Shown here: positions 1 through 9,700 of the stretch, in pieces
Position numbering within the stretch: the stretch's first letter is position 1
Layout of the letters: every line of letters starts with the position of its first letter
Assembly (NCBI RefSeq): GCF_900176505.1
Contig: NZ_FWYB01000012.1
Span: 1-50,372 of the forward strand
Length of the DNA stretch: 50,372 nucleotides
Reading direction: 5' to 3'
DNA from: Pedobacter nyackensis
GTDB taxonomy: Bacteria > Bacteroidota > Bacteroidia > Sphingobacteriales > Sphingobacteriaceae
Notes under the pieces: generated by a model
What the model was told of the DNA's origin: nothing
Database searches by the model: none
Seen by the model: the letters and a program-made list of their open reading frames with translations, nothing else
Translations under genes and position numbers: made by a program

Positions 1-95
1 TTGCTCATAATCGAGCTGCTCATCTTTTCTCATTTTATAAACTGTGTCTCTAAGTTAACAATTAACTATTTTGACACAGTTTATTTTACACCCTC
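1..95 (-). mobile_element. End of an IS256-family element (partial, runs off the window)
   Basis: Read on the minus strand, positions 95 to 34 give an IS end that starts GGGTGTAAAATAAACTG. Positions 33 to 1 give the first 11 codons of a transposase, MRKDEQLDYEQ, cut by the window edge. The same end and the same start codons appear on the plus strand at 27851-27945, where the following residues are of IS256 transposase type. The element therefore enters the window pointing left and its inner end lies about 18 bases from the truncated DUF1016 gene. Together with the copy at 27.85 kb it flanks a 27.7-kb block in inverted orientation. Confidence 0.75.
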
Positions 96-112
96 CATTA
101 CAAATTGCGTGA

Positions 113-757
113 TCAGGATATGGTCTTTTTTGATAGCCAATGGAAAACGCTTTTAATTGCATTCAGTCTCCCAAAACCTATCTTGCCAAGGTTCAATTGC
201 AAGTGAGACTTCTCTGATGTCTTGGTATCTATTGGCAAACCCAAAAATTCGAATATATAAGGATCTTTTATTAATTGTTGAGCTCTTGGAGTTTCTTGCT
301 TACTCGTATCTAATACACGTCCGATGTACTGCGATGTTATATTACGCTGTAACATACGTGTATTCCATCCTGATTCAATTGCATGAATGACATATTGATT
401 TCTCAAACTTTCTGTTTCAAGTCGGCTTATAATTCTATAATGAGTCCAACTCAATTCGTGACGCACTGCGTCACGAATTGGAAAAGCAATATAAAATTGC
501 CGGATATTTCTTAGATTACTCTCATCAAAGCCTTTTCCAAATTCAAGTGTAAGCTGTTGAGCTAAGTTTTTTAACACAGCTTTCCCGTACACGGCCTTAG
601 TATTACCCTGCTGTTCATCCTCAACAATAAGGTATCCAATTTGCCAATACATCTGTAATAAAATGGCATTGCTATTCTGATATGCCTTTTGCCTGGCATG
701 AGTTACAATTTCAGTAATTTGCTTAAAAAGAATACTCGGTTTTTGTAGTTCCCTCAT
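113..757 (-). pseudogene. DUF1016 (YhcG-type) nuclease, N-terminal domain only
   Basis: The 214 residues match the N-terminal domain of DUF1016/YhcG proteins: a helical start, the stretch YWQIGYLIVEDEQQG, the motif RQFYIAFP, the hallmark RHELSWTHYRIISR, and KDPYIFEFLGLP near residue 175. Full-length members are about 340 aa and carry a C-terminal PD-(D/E)XK nuclease domain, which is missing here. After FLGLP the sequence departs from the family and stops within 20 bases of the IS256-type end, so insertion and decay probably removed the catalytic domain. YhcG proteins are often found with restriction systems. Without the nuclease domain this copy is unlikely to cut DNA. A perfect palindrome lies inside the coding sequence at 452-480. 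Confidence 0.8.
452..480. repeat. 14-bp inverted repeat inside the DUF1016 gene
   Basis: CAATTCGTGACGCA and TGCGTCACGAATTG are perfect 14-bp arms around a single C. They encode the family-conserved IRDAVRHELSW region. A different but equally perfect inverted repeat occupies the same codons in the DUF1016 relic at 35909-35944. Both share the central GCACTGCG. Confidence 0.85.
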
Positions 758-852
758 GTTGAAGTATTTTCATCTAGTCAAAATTACAGAGAATAACTTT
801 AATAAACCCACATAGGAGATTGCTCTAGAATCGAAAACCAATATTGGGCATA

Positions 853-886
853 AAAAAGCCGTCTCCATATGGAAAAACGGCTTTTT
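853..886. terminator. Intrinsic terminator hairpin, works in either direction
   Basis: AAAAAGCCGT (853-862) pairs with ACGGCTTTTT (877-886). The loop region holds a further small palindrome, TCCATATGGA. The A-run on one side and T-run on the other allow termination on both strands. It sits between the DUF1016 relic and the secreted-protein gene, both on the minus strand. Confidence 0.8.
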
Positions 887-890
887 GTTT

Positions 891-920
891 TGTGGACCCA
901 ACTGGGTGCTTCTCGAACCA
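891..920 (-). other. Short tRNA-3'-end-like sequence, possible attachment-site relic
   Basis: On the minus strand this reads TGGTTCGAGAAGCACCC followed by AGTTGGGTCCACA. It resembles the T-loop (GGTTCGA) and acceptor end (CCCAGTTGGGTCCA) of a Bacteroidota tRNA, with extra bases between them, and the terminator at 853-886 follows directly. The 5' part of a tRNA cannot be found upstream and the T-stem does not pair, so this is not a functional tRNA. It could be a scar of integration at a tRNA gene, or chance. Confidence 0.2.
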
Positions 921-1001
921 TTTCCTGTCTGATTTACGGTTAATCGCAGATTTGACTACCAAACCTCCAAATTTCTCATATACCTAAAAAGGACAAATGA
1001 T

Positions 1002-1760
1002 CTATTGGATACTTTCTAATGTCCTAAAGTTCTTAAGCATCATCACTATAGAATCAGAGGAGACATTTTTATTGTTAAATACGATTCGATCACTTTGTAT
1101 TTTAAATGCAAAAGTGTAGACTTCCTTGATTTTAATAGGAGGTTGGTGAAATTTGATATCTATTTTTTCTCTTTCCGAAAATGGTAAATAGTAAGTGTAG
1201 TTTTTATCAGGTTCTACTGTATCTCCACTTAAAATATCTAAAAAACAATGAAAAGGGTATTTCGCCTTCTCATTATAAGCTTTTTTTATATTAAATGTAT
1301 CGGGTACTCCCACAGGTAAACCTTCAATAAAAGCTTTGTCTTTGTTAAAACGAATTGCTTCTCTTTTTAACACTTTCTTATTTTTCATACTTAATAATGT
1401 GACTTCCTTATTTTGCTTAAAAGTATCGATAACCATGGTTACAGGTCTTTGAAAATATTGAACTGTTTGAAGGAATAGACTATCGCCTTTTATTTTATAA
1501 TTCCCGCTACTTTTACAAGCGCCAATTCCGACGGTTCCATATCCTGTAACTACTAAGCTGTATGTACCATTAGACAACAGCCAGAGGGTCTTTGCTCCAT
1601 TACTATATGTAAAATTTGTATCAGTACCAAGTTTAAGACTAGGATAATCTTCACCAGCAGTAGTTATAACACTAAAAGAATTTGTAGTAGCTACTTGTGC
1701 ACTTAAATTGCAGATACCTAATAAGGTAATTAAACCCAATAATAGACTTTTTTTGATCAT
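1002..1760 (-). CDS. Secreted protein of unknown function
   Basis: The start chosen is the Met at 1760, because the following residues form a clean signal peptide (MIKKSLLLGLITLLGICNLSA, cleaved before QVA). A longer reading from 1805 adds 15 residues that would spoil it. The mature protein of about 230 aa is rich in short beta strands (TYSLVVTGYGTVGIGAC, KIKGDSLFLQTV) and resembles small periplasmic or outer-surface proteins of Bacteroidota that read as lipocalin- or sandwich-like, but I do not recognise a family. It is a single gene, with a terminator downstream at 853-886. No partner is evident nearby. Confidence 0.7.
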   Translation of the reverse strand: MIKKSLLLGLITLLGICNLSAQVATTNSFSVITTAGEDYPSLKLGTDTNFTYSNGAKTLWLLSNGTYSLVVTGYGTVGIGACKSSGNYKIKGDSLFLQTVQYFQRPVTMVIDTFKQNKEVTLLSMKNKKVLKREAIRFNKDKAFIEGLPVGVPDTFNIKKAYNEKAKYPFHCFLDILSGDTVEPDKNYTYYLPFSEREKIDIKFHQPPIKIKEVYTFAFKIQSDRIVFNNKNVSSDSIVMMLKNFRTLESIQ

Positions 1761-2029
1761 GTTTATACGTAAACAAATAATGGTTTGATATTGTAAATGC
1801 CACATCTAACCTTGTTTTTAATTTCGTTATAATACAAAAATACGAAGAAGATCTGGTGAATTTTGATAGGGGGGATACAAGAGCTCCACTGCTTGAGCTT
1901 GAAGGTTAAAGATGAATAAATAGATTTTTATGCGTGTATACATATGTCCTTGAAACAATGCAGTCATGAAACCTACTGCCGTCCGATATCCCCGGCTAAA
2001 TGGAACGGTGATCTATCGGAATGGAGTGG

Positions 2030-2941
2030 CTATTCATCATTGTGGTCGCCATTTATGATACGCTTTCTAAAGTATTGAGATACCGCTGTATTTTTAGATG
2101 AGTCTATCCGATCGATCTTCAATTCGCTATCACTGAGCATCTCATATTTGCAATTGACTACATTACTTTCATCATACTTGAGTGTAATGGTGCGCTTTAT
2201 CGTATCAACTGCGTATGAAACATCATGAATGTAACTTGACGCACCAGATTCATCGTATTTGCCATATGCTCCAAAATATACTTTAAGATCACGACTAGCA
2301 AGCGTGCTATCCGCACTTTCCTCCTTTTCCAACAGCCACTCTACAGGTTGTTTGTTTAGCCAATCTCCTGTTAACTCATTACGTTGATTTCTGTATTCAA
2401 TCAATGGCGTTAATGCAAGGTATCCCACCACAGCAATCAAAACTATGTTAATGCTAGTTTCAATTTTAGTAAGCTTGAATGGAACCCCGCGATTTATTAT
2501 CACCATCAGGAGCGACTTGATCTTAGTCCACTCAAAGACCAGTACCAAAATATTCAATATAAGTAAAGCGCTGGCAATAACCTTAGTTCCGACCCAAAGA
2601 TTCAGTGCATAATTGATTAGAAACACATTAAGCGTGACTGGTAACATAAGCGTTGCACCCAACAAAGTTGTCCTTCTAAACAATAACAAGATGGCGGGTA
2701 TCAATTCAAGGAAACCTAACAGTACCTGAAACCATGCTGATTGTCCCAAAAATGCCCAAGCAAGTGTAGTTCCTGGTACCGACTCCAAACTTTGTGATTG
2801 TGTTAAGGCAAATCCTGTTAGAACAAATTGGGTTCTGAATATCTTTGTTAAAGCATAAGGAAGCATAGTTATACCTAACAGATATCTAATGATCCCTAGA
2901 TACAAATGTTTTTTGGTAAGGAAGACGAGCACTTGGTTCAT
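2030..2941 (-). CDS. DoxX-like membrane protein
   Basis: The protein has 303 aa. The N-terminal half contains about four hydrophobic helices (YLGIIRYLLGITMLPYALTKI, WFQVLLGFLELIPAILLLF, ATLMLPVTLNVFLINYAL, VIASALLILNILVLVFEW) in the DoxX pattern, including the GxxxLxPAxLLLF stretch. A fifth membrane segment follows near residue 165 (INIVLIAVVGYLALTPLI). The last 110 residues are soluble and beta-rich (LKVYFGAYGKYDESGASSYIHDV). DoxX-like proteins are loosely linked with thiol and quinone chemistry, but no specific reaction can be assigned. The gene stands alone on the minus strand. Confidence 0.65.
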   Translation of the reverse strand: MNQVLVFLTKKHLYLGIIRYLLGITMLPYALTKIFRTQFVLTGFALTQSQSLESVPGTTLAWAFLGQSAWFQVLLGFLELIPAILLLFRRTTLLGATLMLPVTLNVFLINYALNLWVGTKVIASALLILNILVLVFEWTKIKSLLMVIINRGVPFKLTKIETSINIVLIAVVGYLALTPLIEYRNQRNELTGDWLNKQPVEWLLEKEESADSTLASRDLKVYFGAYGKYDESGASSYIHDVSYAVDTIKRTITLKYDESNVVNCKYEMLSDSELKIDRIDSSKNTAVSQYFRKRIINGDHNDE

Positions 2942-3034
2942 GTTTTTATAGCCTGTTGTATCAAAACTAATAATTTAAAACAGTATATGGTACTGGTGTT
3001 TATTATCAAGTTACCATCACGGACAATTCATTCC

Positions 3035-3416
3035 TTAACTTAGGCTTCGCTCAAAGGGGCGGCTTAACTGAGGCGAAGTCTGCTGCAATAGTTCTTCATG
3101 TTGTAATGGAAATTGCCTGTCAATTTTCAATGCATTAAACCATGCATTGGCCAATCGGGGCCAACTCTGGGTAAATATTTGTTCTGATTTGCTGTATAAT
3201 TTCAGGTAGTGGGTAGTTGAAGTATTTATATTCACCCAGGCCAAAACGGTAGCATTCCATCGCTACCGTTTTTCTGTAAGCCTGTGGATGATCATAGCTT
3301 TGTATCAGTTCATTGCACTGCTTGTCCGATAAGAATTTTGAAATGATTGGAAAACCCTTTTCGTGTATTTCTTCAGTAATGAAATCCCAGTCGATTTGTT
3401 CTAATACTTTACTCAT
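3035..3416 (-). pseudogene. 2OG-Fe(II) oxygenase, frameshifted and truncated
   Basis: The first 85 codons (from 3416) read as the start of a 2-oxoglutarate/Fe(II) oxygenase of about 230 aa (GFPIISKFLSDKQCNELIQSY, RKTVAMECYRFGLGEYKYF). At about 3150-3160 the reading frame changes: PELAPI runs into a stop, while the next frame continues the family sequence as ANAWFNALKIDRQFPLQHEELLQQ. One extra base explains this. The sequence leaves the family at about residue 120, before the iron-binding HxD...H motif, so the enzyme is dead. Its start codon overlaps the stop of the SDR gene upstream (TAATG), which suggests one original operon. Confidence 0.75.
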
Positions 3417-4168
3417 TATCTGATAATTGAAATTCCTGCGTCAACTGTTATTTCCGTTCCGTGAATATAAGATGCTTCCCCAGAGGCAAGAAACAATACC
3501 GCATTGGCAATTTCCGATGGGTTGCCAAACCGTTTAAACGGTATGGTCGGTATGATGCTTTGAATGGCACCATCAATTTGTTCAGGGCTTAAACCGGTGT
3601 TGTTAAATCCATTTGTTTTAATATAGCCAGGACTGACGCCGTTAACGCGAATACCTTTTTCCGTACACTCTGCAGCGAAGGTTTTAATGAATGACTGTAC
3701 GGCTGCCTTCGCTGCCGAATAAATAGAAAAATTTGTCATCCCTATTTCTGTAACAATGGAGGTATTCAAAATAATTGAACTTCCATCAGACATCAGGGGA
3801 AGTATCTGTTGTACGGTAAAGAAAGTTCCCTTTACTAACATATTAAACAGCTCATCAAAATGTGCTTCGTCCGCAAATTCAATAGGTGCAAATTTTCCAT
3901 AACCTGCATTTATGAAAAGTACATCAATGTGACAAGTGTATTGACGTACTTTTTCCGTCAAAAGAAAAACATCATTCATCTTGCCTGCATTTGACACAAT
4001 ACCGAACGCATTTTCTCCAAGCTGTGCCAAAGCCTTAGTTACCGTTTCAGCGCTACGTCCTGTGATGATTACACGACCACCTTCGTTGATGAACTGTTGG
4101 GCTGTGGCAAAACCCATTCCATTTGTTCCACCTGTTATCAGCGCAAACTTCTTTTTAAATCTTTGCAT
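3416..4168 (-). CDS. SDR-family oxidoreductase
   Basis: The 250 residues match classical short-chain dehydrogenases in length and layout. They show a Rossmann nucleotide-binding motif TGGTNGMGFA near residue 12, NAG at the usual place, the catalytic serine in LNTSIV, the YSAAK Tyr-x-x-x-Lys pair, and the tail motif PGYIKT. NAD(P)-dependent oxidation or reduction of a small alcohol or ketone is expected; the substrate is unknown. The gene is translationally coupled to the broken 2OG oxygenase downstream. It appears intact. Confidence 0.9.
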   Translation of the reverse strand: MQRFKKKFALITGGTNGMGFATAQQFINEGGRVIITGRSAETVTKALAQLGENAFGIVSNAGKMNDVFLLTEKVRQYTCHIDVLFINAGYGKFAPIEFADEAHFDELFNMLVKGTFFTVQQILPLMSDGSSIILNTSIVTEIGMTNFSIYSAAKAAVQSFIKTFAAECTEKGIRVNGVSPGYIKTNGFNNTGLSPEQIDGAIQSIIPTIPFKRFGNPSEIANAVLFLASGEASYIHGTEITVDAGISIIR

Positions 4169-4248
4169 TACTTCGTTTTAAATTTATATTGCAAAGATGG
4201 CCTGCTTTTCTACTGTAGAAAACCCGAAGCTTGCTACATTTATACCAA

Positions 4249-4377
4249 ATGTCAATCCCTAAAGAAGATATATATAAAATCTGTGCAGATCTGAAACTTG
4301 GTTATGAATTGGGTGATCGTAAACCTATGGTAATTGATGTAATTAAACGTATTGTAATTAGTTATGTGGATTTTTAA
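4249..4377 (+). CDS. Possible 42-aa peptide or gene relic
   Basis: An open frame begins MSIPKEDIYKICADLKLGYE and ends YVDF, with its stop overlapping the end of the LuxR-type gene on the other strand by four bases. It fills the gap between the SDR and LuxR genes, has amphipathic composition, and no stop interrupts it. It may be the start of a lost regulator or sensor gene. I do not recognise a family and coding status is uncertain. Confidence 0.25.
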   Translation: MSIPKEDIYKICADLKLGYELGDRKPMVIDVIKRIVISYVDF

Positions 4378-5138
4378 TTTCTTATCATATTAATGGCTGC
4401 AGTCATATTACAAGCACCGGTTTTAGCAATAATGTGTTTTCTATGGCTTTTAACTGTTTCAATGCTTAGATTCAATTGGTCAGCAATTTCCTTAGTTAAA
4501 AGCCCTTTTCTGACTAATTCGACTACTTGTCTTTCTCTTTCAGATAGTTTAGGATAGGAGTCAGAGAACTCTTGTTCATGACAAAGAACATAAACACCTG
4601 ATTCAGATAATTGATGAATAGTCAAGTTAATATAGTTATTGAATTTGAATCCGGTGATGTTAGTATTGTAAATATATTCCATTGTTGGCTTCCCGTCATC
4701 AGTAAAATCGATAAAAGTACTCTGCCTTAGGATCTGTATGTAGTCATTGCTAGCTGTTTTTATCCTAAGGTTATAACTAAATCTTAATCTTGAGCGCTGG
4801 GTTGGGGCAGTCTTGTAATAATAGGAGAAGATGGCTAGATGGACCTCTCTTAGTTTCCGCATGTCTATAGAATGAATTATGCTAAATGTGAAATTTAACC
4901 CCCTTTCAAAGAAAGCATCAATATTATAGCCTAAAACATTTTTAACCGAATCACTAATAAAAGTGTATTGCATGGTGGCCCAATTAAAGATTGAGCAATA
5001 TGCCGAGCCGATATCTTGGACAATATTTTCTGAAATATTGTTTCTTTGAGAGGCGTTGCTTGATCCAATACGTGATTTGCTTGAATAGCCAGCAAGTCGA
5101 TAAAGTTCACTGGGGGTGAGATGAGATAGTGAATCCAT
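4374..5138 (-). CDS. LuxR-type transcriptional regulator with PAS-like sensor domain
   Basis: The C-terminal 60 residues form a LuxR/GerE helix-turn-helix: LSERERQVVELVRKGLLTKE followed by IADQLNLSIETVKSHRKHI. Residues 40-180 read as a PAS-like fold (IFNWATMQYTFISDSVKNVLGY ... FTFSIIHSIDMRKLREVH), as in other Bacteroidota regulators of this length (about 250 aa). No receiver domain is seen, so it probably senses a ligand or redox state directly. It is transcribed away from the 5311-16876 operon and shares its 170-bp upstream region, so it is a candidate regulator of that operon (inference). Confidence 0.85.
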   Translation of the reverse strand: MDSLSHLTPSELYRLAGYSSKSRIGSSNASQRNNISENIVQDIGSAYCSIFNWATMQYTFISDSVKNVLGYNIDAFFERGLNFTFSIIHSIDMRKLREVHLAIFSYYYKTAPTQRSRLRFSYNLRIKTASNDYIQILRQSTFIDFTDDGKPTMEYIYNTNITGFKFNNYINLTIHQLSESGVYVLCHEQEFSDSYPKLSERERQVVELVRKGLLTKEIADQLNLSIETVKSHRKHIIAKTGACNMTAAINMIRN

Positions 5139-5310
5139 ACGCTAATTGATTAGATAATTTAAATATAAAGAATATTTATTGTAATAAAAGTGTTGATTAT
5201 CACTCTTTTGAGGGATTGTGAAAGAAAACTATAATCTAGATCTTGCATGTGAGTTAGATTTTAGTTAAAATTTTTTCTCGATTTATTGTCGGTGCGGATG
5301 TTTAGGATTG

Positions 5311-6780
5311 ATGAACTTCTTATTTAATCTATTCAGTATGTATTTTAAATTTCTTCCATGGTTACAGTATTTTGGTTATAATAATACGTCTTCGTTTTTA
5401 AGGAACGTCAAAGCCTTGAGGAATTCGAGAGATATAATAAAGGTAATAATCCTATTACTATTTTGTTTGCTAGGCGAACGAGGTTTTTCGCAAAACAAGT
5501 ACCGAATTAAGCACTTAAGATTAGATGGTTTTACTGTAAACTTTGAATTCCCACCGCATGCGAAATTAGGAAGAGAAGGCTTATTTGGGAATAAGGAAAT
5601 TGTAAATTTTAGAAGTAGGTTTAGATTTCACACCGTGACAATTAAAGGAATTAGTAATAATTACCAGCAATCAGTTGAAAGAATTGAAGAAGCATGTTAT
5701 AAACATAGCAGGTCTCAGAGACTCCATGCTGGAAGCTCTGTAACTAAGATTGATTCTGTAGCTAAGTTATATTTAACAAACGAAGATCAGAATGTTATTA
5801 TTGAATTTGATTATACATCTTTACTTGATTCACTCAGCAAGGATTTGAAATACCTCGAGAGACTTAGTGTCCGTTTGTTGAACGGATTATCGAAAGTTCA
5901 GGACACTTTAAAGTTCTGGCCAGAGCAAGGCATTTGTCAAAATATTGTTGAAAAGGTTTTTGAGTATATACCTAAGCCAGAATATGCGGTGCTTTCTAAA
6001 TTTGGAACCTGTATTACAGACTCGAGTTCATTCGTTCTACTTAATCCTTCAATAGGATTGAAGATTGATCATCAAGATTTTTATGGCGATACCAAAAATC
6101 AAAACAATCAATTTGATAGGTTCAATTATTATTTCACGGGCCAAACTACTTTGTTTTTTTATCGAGATTCTGAAGGGCATTTGAAGCAAAGTTCATTCTT
6201 GGATATCGAGAAAAATAACAAAGTAGGTTTTCTTCCTATAAATAATGCCATTCGTAGTACTGACATATCTACCCATATTCAGGCATCATCTGTCGACCTG
6301 CAAATGTCTAATTCTATAAATCGTATAAAATATGTTGGCTTGTTTCAAAATTATCTGAAACGAAACAATGGAAATAGTTCAGAAGGTATTTCCAATGCAA
6401 AGCTTAATAAGGATGACGATCTATTTATTGGGAATTCGTATCTAATTCTTGCCGATACTATTCAGAATCTTTTGTCTTATCCTTCCAAAACTTCGGCTGT
6501 TACTAAATCAACATTTGGTTGCGGTGGTTTATTTGGAACTAAAGAGGATGAACAAAAAGGGGGTAGAAGTGTAATTACCCCTATATTTCCCATCTATATT
6601 AATGGAAATATAAATTATATAAGTGTTGGTACAAAGCTTGGTTCGGTATTGTTGAACTATGGTTTGGCTTATCGGGATTTGAAAATATTTAGGAAATATA
6701 ATGGACGGATGTTCAAGATAAAATATAAGCAAAACTATTTTACGCTATTACCAGGAGATCATTTAAAATCTACGCTATGA
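5311..6780 (+). CDS. Exported protein of unknown family, first gene of the giant-protein operon
   Basis: The protein is about 489 aa. A TTG lies one codon upstream of the ATG at 5311, which is the more normal start. A hydrophobic stretch at residues 43-60 (DIIKVIILLLFCLLGERGFSQ) resembles a signal sequence behind an unusually long N-terminal extension of about 45 residues. An alternative start inside would give a standard signal peptide, but no good ATG is present. The rest is polar and beta-rich and ends YFTLLPGDHLKSTL, a phrase like those in carbohydrate- or virion-associated domains, but I do not recognise the family. Its stop overlaps the ATG of the 3051-aa gene by four bases (ATGA), so the two are translationally coupled. 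Confidence 0.7.
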   Translation: MNFLFNLFSMYFKFLPWLQYFGYNNTSSFLRNVKALRNSRDIIKVIILLLFCLLGERGFSQNKYRIKHLRLDGFTVNFEFPPHAKLGREGLFGNKEIVNFRSRFRFHTVTIKGISNNYQQSVERIEEACYKHSRSQRLHAGSSVTKIDSVAKLYLTNEDQNVIIEFDYTSLLDSLSKDLKYLERLSVRLLNGLSKVQDTLKFWPEQGICQNIVEKVFEYIPKPEYAVLSKFGTCITDSSSFVLLNPSIGLKIDHQDFYGDTKNQNNQFDRFNYYFTGQTTLFFYRDSEGHLKQSSFLDIEKNNKVGFLPINNAIRSTDISTHIQASSVDLQMSNSINRIKYVGLFQNYLKRNNGNSSEGISNAKLNKDDDLFIGNSYLILADTIQNLLSYPSKTSAVTKSTFGCGGLFGTKEDEQKGGRSVITPIFPIYINGNINYISVGTKLGSVLLNYGLAYRDLKIFRKYNGRMFKIKYKQNYFTLLPGDHLKSTL

Positions 6781-9700
6781 TTGAATTATTACGCTATCAG
6801 AAAACGCAATTCTTTGTTGACATTTTGAATAAAAATTACCTGATTTTTATCAGTAAGGAGTTTAGCGGTGAAAAGATAAAAATGAGTGAATTGTTTAAAC
6901 ATAATTCCCCTAATTTTATTATTCTATTTCTTTACGATGATTGTTCACCTGGTCAATTTGAAAATGATCAAAAAAAGCTAAAATCTCTTGTAGAAACGCA
7001 TAAGGCGATTATTTGGTTTGAGGACTTAACAGATGAATTTGATTACAATGGGAGACCTTTGATTGATATTTCGAAAGATTTCGTCTGTAGTTTTTCAAAT
7101 TTTTCTATTAATTCAGATCTCAAGTTTGACAGTAATGGACAGAGAGCGGTAATTAGTTTCGATGAGGTAACACAAGGGTTAGTACTGAATTCAAATGGAA
7201 ATTTAAATCTTAGCTTAATTGCTCTTGGAAAGGCGAATTTTATTCACTTTAGGAAAGCCAGACTTAGATTTGATCAGCATGTAGGTTCGTTTAATTTTAA
7301 AGCACAAGATTCTGAAGATGATAGTAAAAAAAACAAAATTCAACCAGTCTCGACATTTTTAAATGCTGAATTAAAAATATATGATGTCAAATATTTTAAT
7401 ATTGATGAGTTTAATGACCACGTAAAGGATATTGAGGTTAACTATTTTCCATTTCAGAAAAGTAATTTTACAAATTCAGCAAAATTCATATCAAATATTT
7501 CCTATTCAGCAGAAAATTTGAAAACGAATTTTATTAATGAGAAAGGCCGTAATTTCGAAATCCTAGGAAAATTTGAAGCTAGTCTTTCCAATATTGAATA
7601 TCGTGAAGGTGGCAAATTATATAAATCTACTAGATTCATCCCCACAGGCAGATATTCGCTTTTTAATGACGATACTGCTAAAACTCTCCTTCTTGGAAAT
7701 AGTGGCACAGAGTCGCTAAAGATTGGTGAGGGCAAGATGTATATAGATTTTGTTAAATCTCCAAATGTAAAAGTGAACGATAGACGTGATGATCTTAAAG
7801 AATCGGAAAATTCAATTACCTCTCTAGTTTCTCTAAATGATCATCCTTACAGTAGCGATTCAGAGAGGTCGCCATTATTTCTAAATAAAAAAAATATTGA
7901 AGATATCGTAAGTGATAAAATAGAAACTAACTATGTTCCTATTCATCTAGGGCATCTTAGCGGAAAGAAAGTTCCTATAATACCCACACTTAGTTTTAAG
8001 GATAATCCTGGGTTGAAGGATTTAGAGGAGGTTTTTACAAAAATTCGTTTGCGGGAGAGTAATAAAGTAAAATCAAGAACTGAAGGTGCTTTTGTAACAC
8101 CTCAGGGTTTTTTACGTGAAGGGAGTAGTATAAAGTTTATAAAGGAATCAAAAAATAGAGGAAAGAAAAATGATGGTAAAGCTAGCAGTATCGAGGCTCG
8201 TTTTCAAATAAGAAGAGCTGATATCAATTCTGATTTTCATCTGTCTATTTCTAAAGAAGATGTCTTCTTTGTGCTTACTCCATCAATGATGAAATCAATT
8301 TCTGAAGTAGAATTGGATATACTATTTGGGATAATTGATTTTACAGTGGACCTACAGGATTTCAAGAATGATAAGAATAATGAGAAAATTTTGATCTTTA
8401 AATTTAGCAAGTTAAGTGTCTATGATTTTATACAGAAAAATGGAAGTACAAAATGGTCAAATTTTAATGTATATAAAGATCCTTTTAACCTTGAAGTTAT
8501 AAGGGAAGAGATTTTTGACATCTTTAAAGAGTTTGAAACAAAATTCGATAAGGGCAAGAATAGAGATTACGAATACATTGATCAAAAAATTCTGAGAGAT
8601 GCGAATTGGAATGGTGTACTGATCTTAAAAGTTCCCATAAAAAGTGATCATGTACCAGGGATATTTAAAGGATTAATGTCTTCTCAGAATCTTGGAGAAA
8701 ATTTGGCCCCCAATAGAAGCGGTGAAAAATTAAATTTTAAAACTAGCCTTAAATTTGAATATGTTGCCTTTCCTATAAATAAGACATTTATCAGTAATGG
8801 TACTATTGATATTCAATCTACTTCATATTATGCGTTAATAGATTATGATCTTTTACGCATCCGTGGAAAAGACAGCGATTATGAAAGGGTTTCTGAACAT
8901 TTTCCTTTAGCTAAAGATCAAATAAAAAATTGTAGGTTTCTTTTAACTAAGCTATTAGTAAGATTTGAAAATTCTGAAATTAGAAGTTTTCAATCATTTG
9001 CATTTATTCAGATACCTGAGCTTTTTGATAACCATATAACTATCGATAGTTATAAACTAACTCATCCTGATAATGCCAACGGGATCCTTACGCCAAATTT
9101 GATAAGACTTGAAGGTAGTTATCAAAAAGACGGGTCTGGACAGGGTGAATTTAGTTTTAATGTGAAATCGAATCTTCTTATCAAGTTTGATGATGGTAAT
9201 ATTTTAAAAAGCATAGATGTAAGCAAGATTGGCTTTAATTACTCAAAAGGTTCCGATGAATTTAGATTTGATATTGATGCTAAAGCAAATACAGATGCTT
9301 GGAAATTATCCGATATAATTTCAATTGAGGATCTGGATTTTCAAAATATAGGACTAAAGTTTGACGTGAAATCGCTGGGTATTCCAGACTTGAAATTCGA
9401 TTTATCAAAATTGCTGGTTCTTCCAAAGATTAACTTTGACGGAATTGGATTCTTAAGTAGTTTTCCGGTACGGTTCAGCCATTTTCAGAATTTCAAATTG
9501 AATTTGACAGGAGTACCAGGCAATTTTCACTTAGATTTTCCGAAAAATGATTTTTTTAAACTAAAATTTGATCTTCCAGATATTAATTTAGATGTTAACA
9601 AATTAGAAGCTCCTAATCTTTTCTCTTTTATTTTCGATTTCGATCTTGGTACATTGGGTGACTTAGAGGCGTTAAAAGCTTTGAAAGGTCAATTACTGGT

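Noticed and set aside
891..920. Functional tRNA gene
   Set aside because: The T-stem does not pair and no D-arm or anticodon arm can be found upstream.
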